DNA from: an uncultured Lachnospiraceae bacterium
GTDB taxonomy: Bacteria > Bacillota > Clostridia > Lachnospirales > Lachnospiraceae
Direction: 5' to 3'
Assembly: GCA_910586755.1 (NCBI GenBank)
Contig: CAJUJM010000008.1
Span: forward strand, 1-64,000
DNA length: 64,000 nt
The translations under genes and the position numbers were made by a program. The notes beneath the pieces were generated by a model. That model was not told where the DNA came from. It searched no databases and saw only the letters and a list, made by a program, of their open reading frames with translations. Positions 34,043 through 43,100 of the stretch are shown piece after piece (positions within the stretch are counted from its first letter, which is position 1; each line of letters starts with the position of its first letter).

Positions 34043-35456
34043 GATCTTCTCTTCTCCTCATAGTCAAATTGCTGATTGACGCGATTTCTGTCTCAATCAT
34101 CCCTTCTCCGAATTCCACCTCATAGGGGAACTCTTCTGTTCCGGCATACATGACTCCTGCCGCAACCATCATGGCCGCCTCTCTGTCTGCGATTTTCATG
34201 TCTGCCACAGACTTTTTCCCCATGGGGAACTTCATGTTTTCAAAATACTTTCTTACATTTTCCGGACTGTAGGAATCCGGCGTCTGTTCCAGAAGCTCTT
34301 CTGTCAGCCTGCGTGTCTCTTCTTCCGAAAGCTCCACCTCTGTAATGGCGGCATTTGACAGATTGGGAGCCGCCTTTTTTCTTCGGGCAAACGATTTTCT
34401 CCCCACAAACCCAATGGTCTGAACCCGGAAATTTTTCGCCAGCTCCTGAATCACAAGGCTCTTCTCTTCTTCCTCCATCTCTTTTAACTGCATAAGAAGC
34501 TGATTCAAAAAATGCTGCAAATTCGTATTATTGCTGAGCACCATCATCATCCGGGTGGAATACAGATGATAGTAGGTGTTAATTTTTCGGTCTATGTAGG
34601 TCATTTCTTTCTCGTAACCGGCATTAATAAAGCTGTCCAGTTCGCCAAACTGCCGGTCCACAGTGGCCTGGGCTTCCAAGGGCAGCACCTGCTTTATCTT
34701 CTGAAATTCATCAATCATCCGGTCATAAATCTCCGAGCGCCGGATTTTCACCAGCATCCGGTCGATTGCGGCAATGTATCCCGGGATCAGGCCGCTTCGT
34801 TTGATAAAGAAATAGTCGTTAAAAAACTTTTCCAGAACTTCATCCCGGATCAGGAATTGCCCAAAACTGTTGGCATCGGACATTTTCATCACAGCGTGCA
34901 TAATCTGCCGGATACTGTCCTTTAATGCAAATAATTCATTTTTCAGGTCGCTCTCATTCTCAAGAAGAGGCATCATAATATTGGTATAGGGCCGGATAGC
35001 CCGGGCATTGTCTTTCTCAAGAGCTGATTTCAGAATTTCATAAATGGCAAAGATGTGATTGGTAATGGCTCCGTTCATGTCGCTGTCGAATAATCGGTTC
35101 AGCGCTTCCATAAGCTTACGGCAGGAAGAAGAAATAGACGCAATATTATCCCCGCTTCGCCCGATCTCCTTGGGCGTAATCCAGCCGCAGAGACGGAAAT
35201 AACGCAAAATTGCCGATGCGTTTTCCTGGGGGCTTAAAAGGCCGCTGATCTCTTCTCCAATGTTTTCTGTTTCAATGGCATACCTGCAGTTTTGCAGATA
35301 TAAAATCAGGCAGTGGCGGGCGTCCTGCTCATATAAAACCGGTATCTCCTTGGCTTTGTCAATCAGTTGATTGATACATTCCACATAGATTTCCCGGTTT
35401 TTGCAGCAAAACGGGTTAAAGAACCGGTCATTATCAATGGTTTGAAAAATGGACAT
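34035..35456 (-). CDS. jetA: Wadjet MukF/kleisin-like subunit JetA
   Basis: This 473-residue protein is the first gene of the operon and matches the JetA family (DUF5716-like): it starts FQTIDNDRFFNPFCCKNREI and has a winged-helix stretch SAILRYFRLCGWITPKEIGR, helical middle and an acidic MRRREDHE end. As the kleisin it would bridge the JetC heads. I cannot settle which Wadjet type (I, II or III) this is from sequence alone, but it is not the DUF3375 form. Confidence 0.88.
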   Translation of the reverse strand: MSIFQTIDNDRFFNPFCCKNREIYVECINQLIDKAKEIPVLYEQDARHCLILYLQNCRYAIETENIGEEISGLLSPQENASAILRYFRLCGWITPKEIGRSGDNIASISSSCRKLMEALNRLFDSDMNGAITNHIFAIYEILKSALEKDNARAIRPYTNIMMPLLENESDLKNELFALKDSIRQIMHAVMKMSDANSFGQFLIRDEVLEKFFNDYFFIKRSGLIPGYIAAIDRMLVKIRRSEIYDRMIDEFQKIKQVLPLEAQATVDRQFGELDSFINAGYEKEMTYIDRKINTYYHLYSTRMMMVLSNNTNLQHFLNQLLMQLKEMEEEEKSLVIQELAKNFRVQTIGFVGRKSFARRKKAAPNLSNAAITEVELSEEETRRLTEELLEQTPDSYSPENVRKYFENMKFPMGKKSVADMKIADREAAMMVAAGVMYAGTEEFPYEVEFGEGMIETEIASISNLTMRRREDHE

Positions 35457-35483
35457 GGTGTTTTCTTCCTTCCTTGTGTCTAT

Positions 35484-35511
35484 ATTTTATCTAAATTTAG
35501 CCACAAATCAA
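35484..35511 (-). promoter_or_regulatory. Promoter of jetABCD
   Basis: On the minus strand TTGATT (35506-35511) and TAAAAT (35484-35489) are 16 bases apart, 28 bases before the jetA ATG. No operator is obvious. Confidence 0.5.
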
Positions 35512-35576
35512 CGGAGATACGTTTTATTTTATTAGCTTAATGCCAAGTTCAGACGGCGGGGATTTGAACTGATACG

Positions 35577-36512
35577 TCAAAATGCAACAGGAAATCTGAC
35601 TTCTTCTCCTGCAAAAAAGCCAAACTCTCCTGATGTTTCAGTAACCTTGAAGCTTGCGCCGTCCCATCCGTTAATTTTAATGATTCCTTTTACACCTCCG
35701 TCATCTGATGTGAAAGCCAGCTCTCCGTTTCCATTGTCAACAAAGGAGCCTTCTATTTCACATTGTCTGTAAATAGAGATAATTGCTTCGTCATCTCCCT
35801 CCCAGCCCTGCCGGGTGATTAGAGAGCTGTATATATCGCCAGTTCCCTGATTGTCTACAAACAAACCGTACTTTGCTGATGTTTCCGGCATGACAAAGGC
35901 TTCCCCCTTTATCTTAGCCAGCTCATTTGCAAGGACATAAGCTCTTTTTTGGGTAATCTCCTCCCAAAAGGAGTTCAGAAGGAGGGGATACATGCTGCCG
36001 TTTTCTTCCCTGGAGCCAAGACTCAACAGCGCCGCTTCTTCCTTCATGGCTATCCAGTTCCTCTGCTCCGCAAGGACTTTTTCCTTTGTCTGCTGATCTG
36101 CTAAGCTGCTGAATCTGCTCCAAAGGTTATTTAGTTCTGTATCCCATATTACGAATAGCCATCTGGATGATACATTCATGTCTGCCTGGGTTTGAGCTGC
36201 CTGTGCTAACGGAGTATACTTTTGGATAATCTTCTCAATATTCTCTAATTCTTTCTGCAGGGATGCTGAATTTGATACCACATAGTCCACATCCGCTTTG
36301 ATATCCTCAGAATAGTCATAGGTGAAATCCAGTTCCAGTTTATCATTGAATTGGATATCGTTGTTTTCTCTGCTTATAGAGATGGATTGTTCTACAACTT
36401 GAGGAGGCTGGCTTTCAGTGCTTAGAACATTCCGTTCTGTTCCTTCTTTGCCACAGCCAGCACATAGTCCGGCCATTAGTATGAATGTCATGATATAAAT
36501 TCTTTTTTTCAT
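35577..36512 (-). CDS. Lipoprotein with LprI-like (DUF1311) domain
   Basis: This 311-residue lipoprotein has signal TFILMAGLCAGCGKEG. A domain around residues 85-185 has the DUF1311/LprI pattern (ELNNLWSRFSSLADQQTKEK, then LAEQRNWIAMKEEAALL). A C-terminal beta-rich part with SLITRQGWEGDDEAIISIY resembles proteins that report on small solute or glycan binding. LprI relatives inhibit lysozyme. It is monocistronic. Function not established. Confidence 0.75.
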   Translation of the reverse strand: MKKRIYIMTFILMAGLCAGCGKEGTERNVLSTESQPPQVVEQSISISRENNDIQFNDKLELDFTYDYSEDIKADVDYVVSNSASLQKELENIEKIIQKYTPLAQAAQTQADMNVSSRWLFVIWDTELNNLWSRFSSLADQQTKEKVLAEQRNWIAMKEEAALLSLGSREENGSMYPLLLNSFWEEITQKRAYVLANELAKIKGEAFVMPETSAKYGLFVDNQGTGDIYSSLITRQGWEGDDEAIISIYRQCEIEGSFVDNGNGELAFTSDDGGVKGIIKINGWDGASFKVTETSGEFGFFAGEEVRFPVAF

Positions 36513-36605
36513 ATGTTATATACACGCTTTCTTCATTCCGATGTTCTACATCACACAGGAATCTGATTTTTGAATTTCGCGGCAACTTCCGTTTTCGTGG
36601 TAAAA

Positions 36606-36647
36606 ATTGAACTACCACTTAAGCTTTTTCCTTAGTGGTAGTTCAAT
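36606..36647 (-). terminator. Terminator of sugar catabolic operon
   Basis: Arms at 36606-36623 and 36631-36647 pair over 17 bases with one bulge. The minus strand continues CAATTTTT. It follows the aldolase gene by 210 bases and is the first strong stop for the nine-gene operon. The stretch 36648-36857 holds no recognisable gene. Confidence 0.65.
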
Positions 36648-36857
36648 ATCACTGCGTTGCCAGAGAATCTTTTGAAAACTCTGCACTCCCAATATAGCTT
36701 TTATATTGAATTGTACTATTCCTATGAGATCCTCGCTACTTTTTATTATACACTATGTCCAAGCAGGGTACAACTATTTTTAGTTAGAAATTCCCAGCAG
36801 GTTATATACTACGCAAAATGCCCTTCACTCACTTTTCTGCGGTATCATCTGGTACAA

Positions 36858-37634
36858 TTAGCACCCCAAAGCTGACAACCTACTCTCTATTCCCCGTTTC
36901 ATAAGCTCCATATCCGATGCCAGATAGAAACAATTGATGCCGTTTTTTCGCGCCGCCTCTATGTCAGCTTCTTCAAATACCTTATCTAAAGCGCTTTTTC
37001 CTGCTTCGGTTATTTTTTTGTAAATCTCTCTTTTTAACTTAATAACGCTTCGGTGTTTTGTTTCTCCGGGCACATTACACGCGTAGGTCAAATCCATGGT
37101 TCCTACAGATAAAAAATCCACCTCCCTGATCTTTAAAATTTCATCTAACGCTTCAATAGCAGATTGGGTTTCAATGATTACGCCTATGATGGTATTCTGA
37201 TTTTCTATACCAGGGAAAGCTTTCAGGTCTTTTGTCTTTAAACCATATCTATTGCTTCTGGACTCAGTGCTGACTCCTCGTTTTCCCAGGGGAGCGTATT
37301 TTACCGCATTTACCAATTCCTTTACTTGCTTTGCATCTTTAGCGTCTGCCAGAAGAATTCCTCCGGCTCCCGCATCTAAAAGCCTTCCGATTTTTTCCTG
37401 TTCTACCTGAGAAACACGAATCAGGCAAGATGTTTTGGTATTATTTGTAACCCGAAGAATTTGTGTGATCATTTCTTCCGGAAATACATAGTGCTCTTGA
37501 TCAATCACCAGAAGATCGACTTCCTCTGCCACCATTAATTCTGCTGCCGCAGGGTCCGGAATCCGTAAAAACACACTGGTAATTTCCTGTCTTTCTTTTA
37601 GCTTTCTTTTTACCTGATTTACCATATTTTCCAT
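36858..37634 (-). CDS. HpcH/HpaI-family aldolase
   Basis: This 258-residue class II aldolase has the family landmarks LVIDQEHYVFP (Glu/His), LIRVSQ, GAGGILLADAKDAKQV and the segment YAPLGKRGVS. Such enzymes cleave 2-keto-3-deoxy acids (KDR, KDG, HKHD) to pyruvate plus an aldehyde, with a metal held by Glu and Asp. It ends the operon and supplies its last step. It starts 3 bases after the lactonase stop. Confidence 0.9.
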   Translation of the reverse strand: MENMVNQVKRKLKERQEITSVFLRIPDPAAAELMVAEEVDLLVIDQEHYVFPEEMITQILRVTNNTKTSCLIRVSQVEQEKIGRLLDAGAGGILLADAKDAKQVKELVNAVKYAPLGKRGVSTESRSNRYGLKTKDLKAFPGIENQNTIIGVIIETQSAIEALDEILKIREVDFLSVGTMDLTYACNVPGETKHRSVIKLKREIYKKITEAGKSALDKVFEEADIEAARKNGINCFYLASDMELMKRGIESRLSALGC

Positions 37635-37637
37635 CTC

Positions 37638-38717
37638 TTATTCTACCTTTGCCAAAGCGGCACATGCAGGCGCCGGGACAGAGTAGGTATGATAATTTTG
37701 CCCAAAAGCCCCGGTGCAGCTATCCCGTTCCAGTACAGCCAGATTGTCCGACTCTTTATTGGCTACTATAACAGTCTTTTCTCCTGGGCCAAAGCAGATA
37801 TGCCTGGGGCCCCTTCCGCCGCAGGGGAACCAGCCAGACGCTTTCAATGTTCCGCTGCTTTCTGAAATCACAAAAAGTCCTATGGAATCATGTCCCCGAT
37901 TGGAGGAATATAAAAATTTTCCATCTTCAGAGACAATCAGTTCCGCTCCATAGCTAACCTGATTATAGCCGTCTGGAAGTACTGAAATTTTCTGAATTTG
38001 TTTTAGCGTCCTTTCTGTTTTTTCATACTGATACACATAAATGTGATTTCCTATCTCTGTGAGAAGGTAAGCCACCGGAAGGAACGGGTGAAAGCAAAAG
38101 TGCCTTGGTCCTTCTCCCGGATCGGTTGTTACATAGGGCTGTTTAGGATTTTCCGTAAGCTTTCCGGTTTCTCTCTGAAACTCATAATTCATTACCTTAT
38201 CCATACCCAAATCCGGAACGAACAGCTCTTGTCCGTCCGGAGAAAATCTGGCTGAATGGGCATGAGGACATTCCTGACGTTTTGGAACAATGCTGCTTCC
38301 TTTATGAAAAACCAAATCTGTCAGTTCCATTTTCCCGTTTTCTTTATAAGAAGCCACAGCCACATTTCCGCTGGAATAGCCTGCGCCAATAAGGTAGTTT
38401 CCCACAGGATCAAAACACACATGGGCACATTTGGATCCGGTTGCGGTAAGGCAGTCCTTCCACTCCATTTTTCCATCCCCAGTTATCTGAAAGGACTGCA
38501 GCGTCAGGCTGTCTTTTCTTTCATTTTCTGTAACGATTGTATTGCCCTTAACTGCTAAAAATGCCGGATCGATTTGTCCTTGTCCGCAGCAATCTAAAAA
38601 CCGGAGTTTATTGGTATTCGGCTCTATCTGGTATACATAAATCCCCCGGCTTCCTGTTATTTCCAGATCGCTGTGGCTGCCTCCCGTATAAGTTCCTACT
38701 ATTAAATAATTATTCAT
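37638..38717 (-). CDS. Lactonase, 7-bladed propeller (6-phosphogluconolactonase-type)
   Basis: This roughly 359-residue protein starts NNYLIVGTYTGGSHSDLEIT and contains HAHSARFSPDGQELFVPDLG and GEGPRHFCFHPFLP, hallmarks of the YbhE/Pgl cytosolic lactonase family. It should open a sugar lactone to the aldonic acid. The ATG at 38717 is chosen over a longer start because of the family start and gene spacing (12 bases from the SDR stop). A paralogue lies at 45019-46125 in the same operon. Confidence 0.88.
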   Translation of the reverse strand: MNNYLIVGTYTGGSHSDLEITGSRGIYVYQIEPNTNKLRFLDCCGQGQIDPAFLAVKGNTIVTENERKDSLTLQSFQITGDGKMEWKDCLTATGSKCAHVCFDPVGNYLIGAGYSSGNVAVASYKENGKMELTDLVFHKGSSIVPKRQECPHAHSARFSPDGQELFVPDLGMDKVMNYEFQRETGKLTENPKQPYVTTDPGEGPRHFCFHPFLPVAYLLTEIGNHIYVYQYEKTERTLKQIQKISVLPDGYNQVSYGAELIVSEDGKFLYSSNRGHDSIGLFVISESSGTLKASGWFPCGGRGPRHICFGPGEKTVIVANKESDNLAVLERDSCTGAFGQNYHTYSVPAPACAALAKVE

Positions 38718-38728
38718 AGCTTTTCCTT

Positions 38729-39598
38729 TTAATATTCTGACGCCCATTTCCACTGGCTCTTTTTCTTAATATATCCCCAGGTATAGGCATCTGTCTCCGG
38801 TTCTCCCACGCTTTCAGGGAATCCCGGAATCGTTAAGCCCCCGTCCACCAAAAGGGTTGCTCCCGTTATATAGGAAGCCTTATCTGATGCCAGAAATGCC
38901 ACTGCCTCGGCGATATCTTTTGGCTCTCCCTTTCTGCCCAAAGGAATCCGCTTGGCAAAAGCTTCTTTTGCATCCACTGCCTCTTCTGCCATGCCAGACG
39001 CTAAAAGCTCTTCCCTGGTTCTCACTGTAATCGCTCCCGGCTCCACAGAATTTACCCGGATTCCAAAAGGCGCCAGATCCAGGCTGAAGCACTTGGTCAT
39101 CTGATTAAGTCCTGCTTTAAAACCGCTGTATAATCCCGCGTTGGGCATAGCCCGCTCCGCTCTCATGGACGAAATCATAATAATATTTCCATGTACCTCC
39201 CTCTTTGCCATATACCTGGCTGCCTCTCGTGTGCACAGGATGGTTCCCCGCAGATCCGCCCGCATCAGCTTGTCCATTTCCTCTGTGTCGATATCCAGTA
39301 ATCCTCCTCCCAGTCCCGGACGGATGGCATTGTTAACCAGCAGATCCACGCCTCCCAGCTTTTTTACTGCCTCATGAATAAAGCGTTCCGGCGCTCCCTC
39401 TTCTTCAAATACTGCCTGAAAGAGATAACATTCCCTTCCAAAGCGGTTTTTGATTTCCTCCGCTGTTTTTTCCGCGTGAGTCCAATCGTTGGCATAGCTA
39501 ATAGCTAAATCATATCCTTCGCCGGCAAGTTTTAAAGAGATCCCTGCGCCTATCCCTCTCCCGCCGCCGCTGACAATTGCTTTTTTCCTCTCTGTCAT
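38729..39598 (-). CDS. SDR-family sugar dehydrogenase (1)
   Basis: This roughly 289-residue short-chain dehydrogenase shows the cofactor loop VSGGGRGIGAGISLKLA, NNAIRPGLGG, the catalytic Ser (MISSM), Tyr-x-x-x-Lys (YSGFKAGL) and the closing phrase SYITGATLLVDGGLTIPGFP. It should oxidise a sugar to its lactone with NAD(P). The ATG at 39598 has GGAGGAATCAGTG upstream and overlaps the permease stop by one base. The extra C-terminal tail is shared in pattern with the second SDR. Confidence 0.92.
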   Translation of the reverse strand: MTERKKAIVSGGGRGIGAGISLKLAGEGYDLAISYANDWTHAEKTAEEIKNRFGRECYLFQAVFEEEGAPERFIHEAVKKLGGVDLLVNNAIRPGLGGGLLDIDTEEMDKLMRADLRGTILCTREAARYMAKREVHGNIIMISSMRAERAMPNAGLYSGFKAGLNQMTKCFSLDLAPFGIRVNSVEPGAITVRTREELLASGMAEEAVDAKEAFAKRIPLGRKGEPKDIAEAVAFLASDKASYITGATLLVDGGLTIPGFPESVGEPETDAYTWGYIKKKSQWKWASEY

Positions 39599-40593
39599 CA
39601 CTGATTCCTCCAAAGTATTCTCTTGAACCTTCCTTTAAACTCTTCCTGATTCATTCCTGCCTGTACCAGAAGAACCGCCAGCAGCACAATGCCGATGATA
39701 GCCCTCTCCCAATAGGCGTTTAAGGTGTTTTGGAGCTTAAATATATTAGATAAAATAGCTACTACCATAGCTCCAAAAAAACAGCCGGAAAATTTTCCTT
39801 TTCCTCCTGCCATGGAGATTCCGCCGATTACTACGGAAGCGATAGCAAGCATATCATACCCGTCTCCTGCTCCTGCTGTGGCTGCCCCTGTCCTGGCTGC
39901 TACATTGATCCCCGCAATACAGGCCAAAATACTGCATATTATATGGGCCATAATTCTGGTTTTCACTACATTGACTCCCATCATTTCAGCCCCTTCCTCA
40001 TTCCCTCCTATTGCATAGATATTTCGGAACAGAGGAATATTTCCAATAGAATAATTGCAGGCACAAAACACGATTATTAACAGTACAAATCCCAGAGGCA
40101 CAAGCCCCAGTACTGTCCCATGCCCCAGATATTTCATTACCATATTTTCCCCGGCCGGCCTTAAAGTGGCTCCGTTGGTAATAACCAGAATCATTCCCTT
40201 AATAAAAAGCTGTGTAGAATAAGTAGCGATCATAGGCGGAAATTTCACCTTGGCAATTAAAAAACCATTTAGGAAGCCTACTAAAACGCCAAACATGACA
40301 GCTGCCAAAAACGCCAGCGGAAACGAACAGGGAAGAAGCCATACTCCAATATAGCCTGCCATGGCTAAGGTAGTGGCTACACTCAAATCAATAGAACCGC
40401 TGATAATCACATAAGCCATTCCAAAGGCCAAAAGCGCGTTGGTTACTGTCTGGCGGAGTATGTTCTGAATATTAGAATAGCTTAAAAACAGCCCCGGGTT
40501 AAAAGCGCTTCCTATAAGAATCACCACTGCTAACGCCATAGCTCCCGACGAGACATGAATGCCTCGTTTTTTATATGCAACGGAATCTGCCAT
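39598..40593 (-). CDS. Sugar ABC transporter permease (RbsC-type, 1)
   Basis: This 331-residue RbsC-like permease has about ten helices and the EAA-like signature GGNEEGAEMMGVNVVKTRIM and IASVVIGGISMAGGKGKF. It is the second permease of the importer and forms a heterodimer with the gene at 40597. It ends 3 bases before nothing else but the SDR, with a one-base overlap. Confidence 0.93.
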   Translation of the reverse strand: MADSVAYKKRGIHVSSGAMALAVVILIGSAFNPGLFLSYSNIQNILRQTVTNALLAFGMAYVIISGSIDLSVATTLAMAGYIGVWLLPCSFPLAFLAAVMFGVLVGFLNGFLIAKVKFPPMIATYSTQLFIKGMILVITNGATLRPAGENMVMKYLGHGTVLGLVPLGFVLLIIVFCACNYSIGNIPLFRNIYAIGGNEEGAEMMGVNVVKTRIMAHIICSILACIAGINVAARTGAATAGAGDGYDMLAIASVVIGGISMAGGKGKFSGCFFGAMVVAILSNIFKLQNTLNAYWERAIIGIVLLAVLLVQAGMNQEEFKGRFKRILWRNQ

Positions 40594-40596
40594 ATC

Positions 40597-41544
40597 CTAT
40601 CCCTCCTTCCTTTTTCTTAAGTTTTGGAATACTACCGCTACAATAATAATTGCTGCTGTCACAATATAGGACCACTGTTCTGAGATATTATTCATATTAA
40701 TCATAATCGTAATAATCTGCAGAATAAACACTCCAAATACCGTACCGATAAAATTAGGTTTCCCTCCGCTGATGGACGTTCCGCCTATTACGGTTGCGGC
40801 AATGGCATCCATTTCCAGAAGAATTCCCATAGCCATAGGATCCGCACTGGAAACGCTTCCCGCGTCAAAAATCCCGGCAAGGGCAGTCAGAAGGTTACAG
40901 ATTACATATGCCAAAACAGTACAGAATACCACCCGGATTCCCGCCTTTCTGGATGCGTCCAGGTTATCCCCGCAAGCCTCAATATAAATTCCAAACGGTG
41001 TTTTTTTCGCCAGAAAAACAGCTGAGATGAAAGGGATTGCTATTAAAAAGACCTGTATTGGAATGGTGTCTCCAAAAAATTTCATATAGCAAAATTCCCG
41101 CAGCCATGGGCTGCGGATCCGGACTGTGGCCCCATTGGTCAGCACCTTAGCAAATGCTCTTAGTATATACATCATAGCCATGGTGGCAATCATCGGCTGT
41201 ATCCGGAATCTGGCCACATTCATGCCATTGATAAATCCGATAGCCGCCGCAGAAATACAAGCAGCCAGAACCGCAAAAACCAAAGAATCTGTATTTTGAA
41301 GCACCAGGGCAAACAATACCGCATTCCACGCAAATCCGCTTCCCAGGGAAATATCAATCCCGCCTGCCGCAATCACAAAAGTAGTTCCTATTGCCGTCAA
41401 CACCAGCGATGTACTCTGAGTTACAATACTTCTCACCGTATACCAACTTGCAAAATTTCTGGTAAACAGGCAGTTGCCGGCAAAGAGACAGAAAAATATC
41501 AAGGGTGTGGAAACAGTATTTCGGTAAGCTTTCCATTTATCCAT
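40597..41544 (-). CDS. Sugar ABC transporter permease (RbsC-type, 2)
   Basis: This 315-residue permease has the RbsC pattern AAGGIDISLGSGFAWNAVLF, then ACGDNLDASRKAGIRVVF and AIAATVIGGTSISGGKPNF. It lies 3 bases from the other permease and overlaps the ATPase gene by 8 bases. Two different permeases suggest a CUT2 importer with a heterodimeric channel. Confidence 0.93.
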   Translation of the reverse strand: MDKWKAYRNTVSTPLIFFCLFAGNCLFTRNFASWYTVRSIVTQSTSLVLTAIGTTFVIAAGGIDISLGSGFAWNAVLFALVLQNTDSLVFAVLAACISAAAIGFINGMNVARFRIQPMIATMAMMYILRAFAKVLTNGATVRIRSPWLREFCYMKFFGDTIPIQVFLIAIPFISAVFLAKKTPFGIYIEACGDNLDASRKAGIRVVFCTVLAYVICNLLTALAGIFDAGSVSSADPMAMGILLEMDAIAATVIGGTSISGGKPNFIGTVFGVFILQIITIMINMNNISEQWSYIVTAAIIIVAVVFQNLRKRKEG

Positions 41545-43066
41545 TTGAACCCTCCTTTCTGTCTCCTTCCGCTATGGTTTCCATTATTTTCTCCTGGGTA
41601 ATCTCCTCTCCGGATAAACATCCTATGGTTGTCCCTTCCCTAAATACAATGACGCGGTGACAGATTTTCACCAGTTCAGGCAGATCCGAAGAGATAAAAA
41701 TCACCCCTATCCCCTCATCGGAAATCTCACAGATCAAATCCAGAATTTCCTGCTTGGCTCCCACATCAATTCCTCTGGTAGGCTCATCCAGAATCACTAG
41801 TTTTGGGTTGGTGGAAAGACCTCTGGCCAAAAGGACTTTCTGTTGGTTTCCTCCTGAAAGGAATTTGATTTTCTGATCTTCAGAAGGGGTTTTGATTCGA
41901 AACTGGTCTATATAGCTTTTTACCAAAGCCTTACACTTTCTCCCCTCTATAACACCATATCTTCCCACCTGACCAGCGCTGCTTAAAATCATATTGTTTC
42001 TCACGGACATATTGGGAATTATCCCGTCCACTCTCCGGTTTTCCGTACAATACACGATCTTCTGCTTTTTCGCTGTAATTGGACTGGTCATGGAGAACTG
42101 CTTTCCGTTAAGAAAAAACGAACCTCCGTCTATTTTCCTGCACCCGGCGATAATTTGTGCCGTCTCTGATCTTCCGGAACCCAAAAGCCCGGCAATTCCC
42201 AGTATTTCTCCCGGATAAACCTTTAAATTGATATTTGTCACCCTTGGAAAGCTTTTTACCTGTCTCAGTTCTACGATAGGAACCTCTTTTTCATCATAAG
42301 TGCGCTCTTTTGCTATACGCTCCTGATGGTTTACGGTTCTTCCCACCATCAAAGATACCAGCCGGTTCTGATCCATTTCTTCTACCGGAAAAGTTCCAAT
42401 GCAGGCCCCATCTTTTAATATGGTAATGGAATCACAAATCTGAAAAACTTCTTCCAAACGGTGAGTGATAAAAAGGAAGGACACTCCCCGGGCTTTTAAT
42501 TTCTCTATAACAGAAAAAAGAATTTCCACTTCCCTTTTGTCCAGGGAAGAAGTGGGTTCGTCTAAGATCATAAGGCGGCAGTCTTTCCGCAATGCTATGG
42601 CAATGGATACCATCTGCCAGGCGGCAGCTCCCAGCTCGGAAAGTTCCGCATGAATATCAATATCCACTCCCAGTTCCTTAAAAATATAAGTCGCTTCTTC
42701 CTCCGCCCTTTTCCAGTCTATTGCTCCCCTTTTCACAGGATAGTCCTCTAATACCAGGTTTTCAGCCACAGTCAGATAAGGGATTAAATTCAGCTCCTGA
42801 AAAACGGCCCGGATTCCGGCAGACGCCGATTCCCTGGTTCCTGCAAAAACCGCCTCTTTTCCATCAAACAGAATCCGGCCCCCATCACTTTTATAAACTC
42901 CGGTTAATATCTTGATAAGCGTAGATTTTCCCGCCCCATTTTCACCGCTGAGAGACCGAATCTCTCCTTTTTTCAGCGAAAAAGAGATTTTATCCAAGGC
43001 TTTGACTCCGGGAAAGGTTTTGCTGACTTCTATAATCTCTAAAATGTTCTTTTCTGCTTCTGCCAT
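41537..43066 (-). CDS. Sugar ABC transporter ATPase (RbsA/MglA-type)
   Basis: This roughly 509-residue double-ABC ATPase has the first Walker A GENGAGKSTLIK near residue 45, signature LSELGAAAWQMVSIA, and a second half with LLGSGRSETAQIIAG, LSGGNQQKVLLARGL and LVILDEPTRGIDVGAK. As in RbsA, one site is degenerate. The ATG at 43066 follows GGAGGG; a longer frame is translated from non-family sequence. It energises the two permeases. Confidence 0.94.
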   Translation of the reverse strand: MAEAEKNILEIIEVSKTFPGVKALDKISFSLKKGEIRSLSGENGAGKSTLIKILTGVYKSDGGRILFDGKEAVFAGTRESASAGIRAVFQELNLIPYLTVAENLVLEDYPVKRGAIDWKRAEEEATYIFKELGVDIDIHAELSELGAAAWQMVSIAIALRKDCRLMILDEPTSSLDKREVEILFSVIEKLKARGVSFLFITHRLEEVFQICDSITILKDGACIGTFPVEEMDQNRLVSLMVGRTVNHQERIAKERTYDEKEVPIVELRQVKSFPRVTNINLKVYPGEILGIAGLLGSGRSETAQIIAGCRKIDGGSFFLNGKQFSMTSPITAKKQKIVYCTENRRVDGIIPNMSVRNNMILSSAGQVGRYGVIEGRKCKALVKSYIDQFRIKTPSEDQKIKFLSGGNQQKVLLARGLSTNPKLVILDEPTRGIDVGAKQEILDLICEISDEGIGVIFISSDLPELVKICHRVIVFREGTTIGCLSGEEITQEKIMETIAEGDRKEGSNG

Positions 43067-43100
43067 TTTTCCCTCCAGTTCTGTGTAAGCAGCGGCAATT

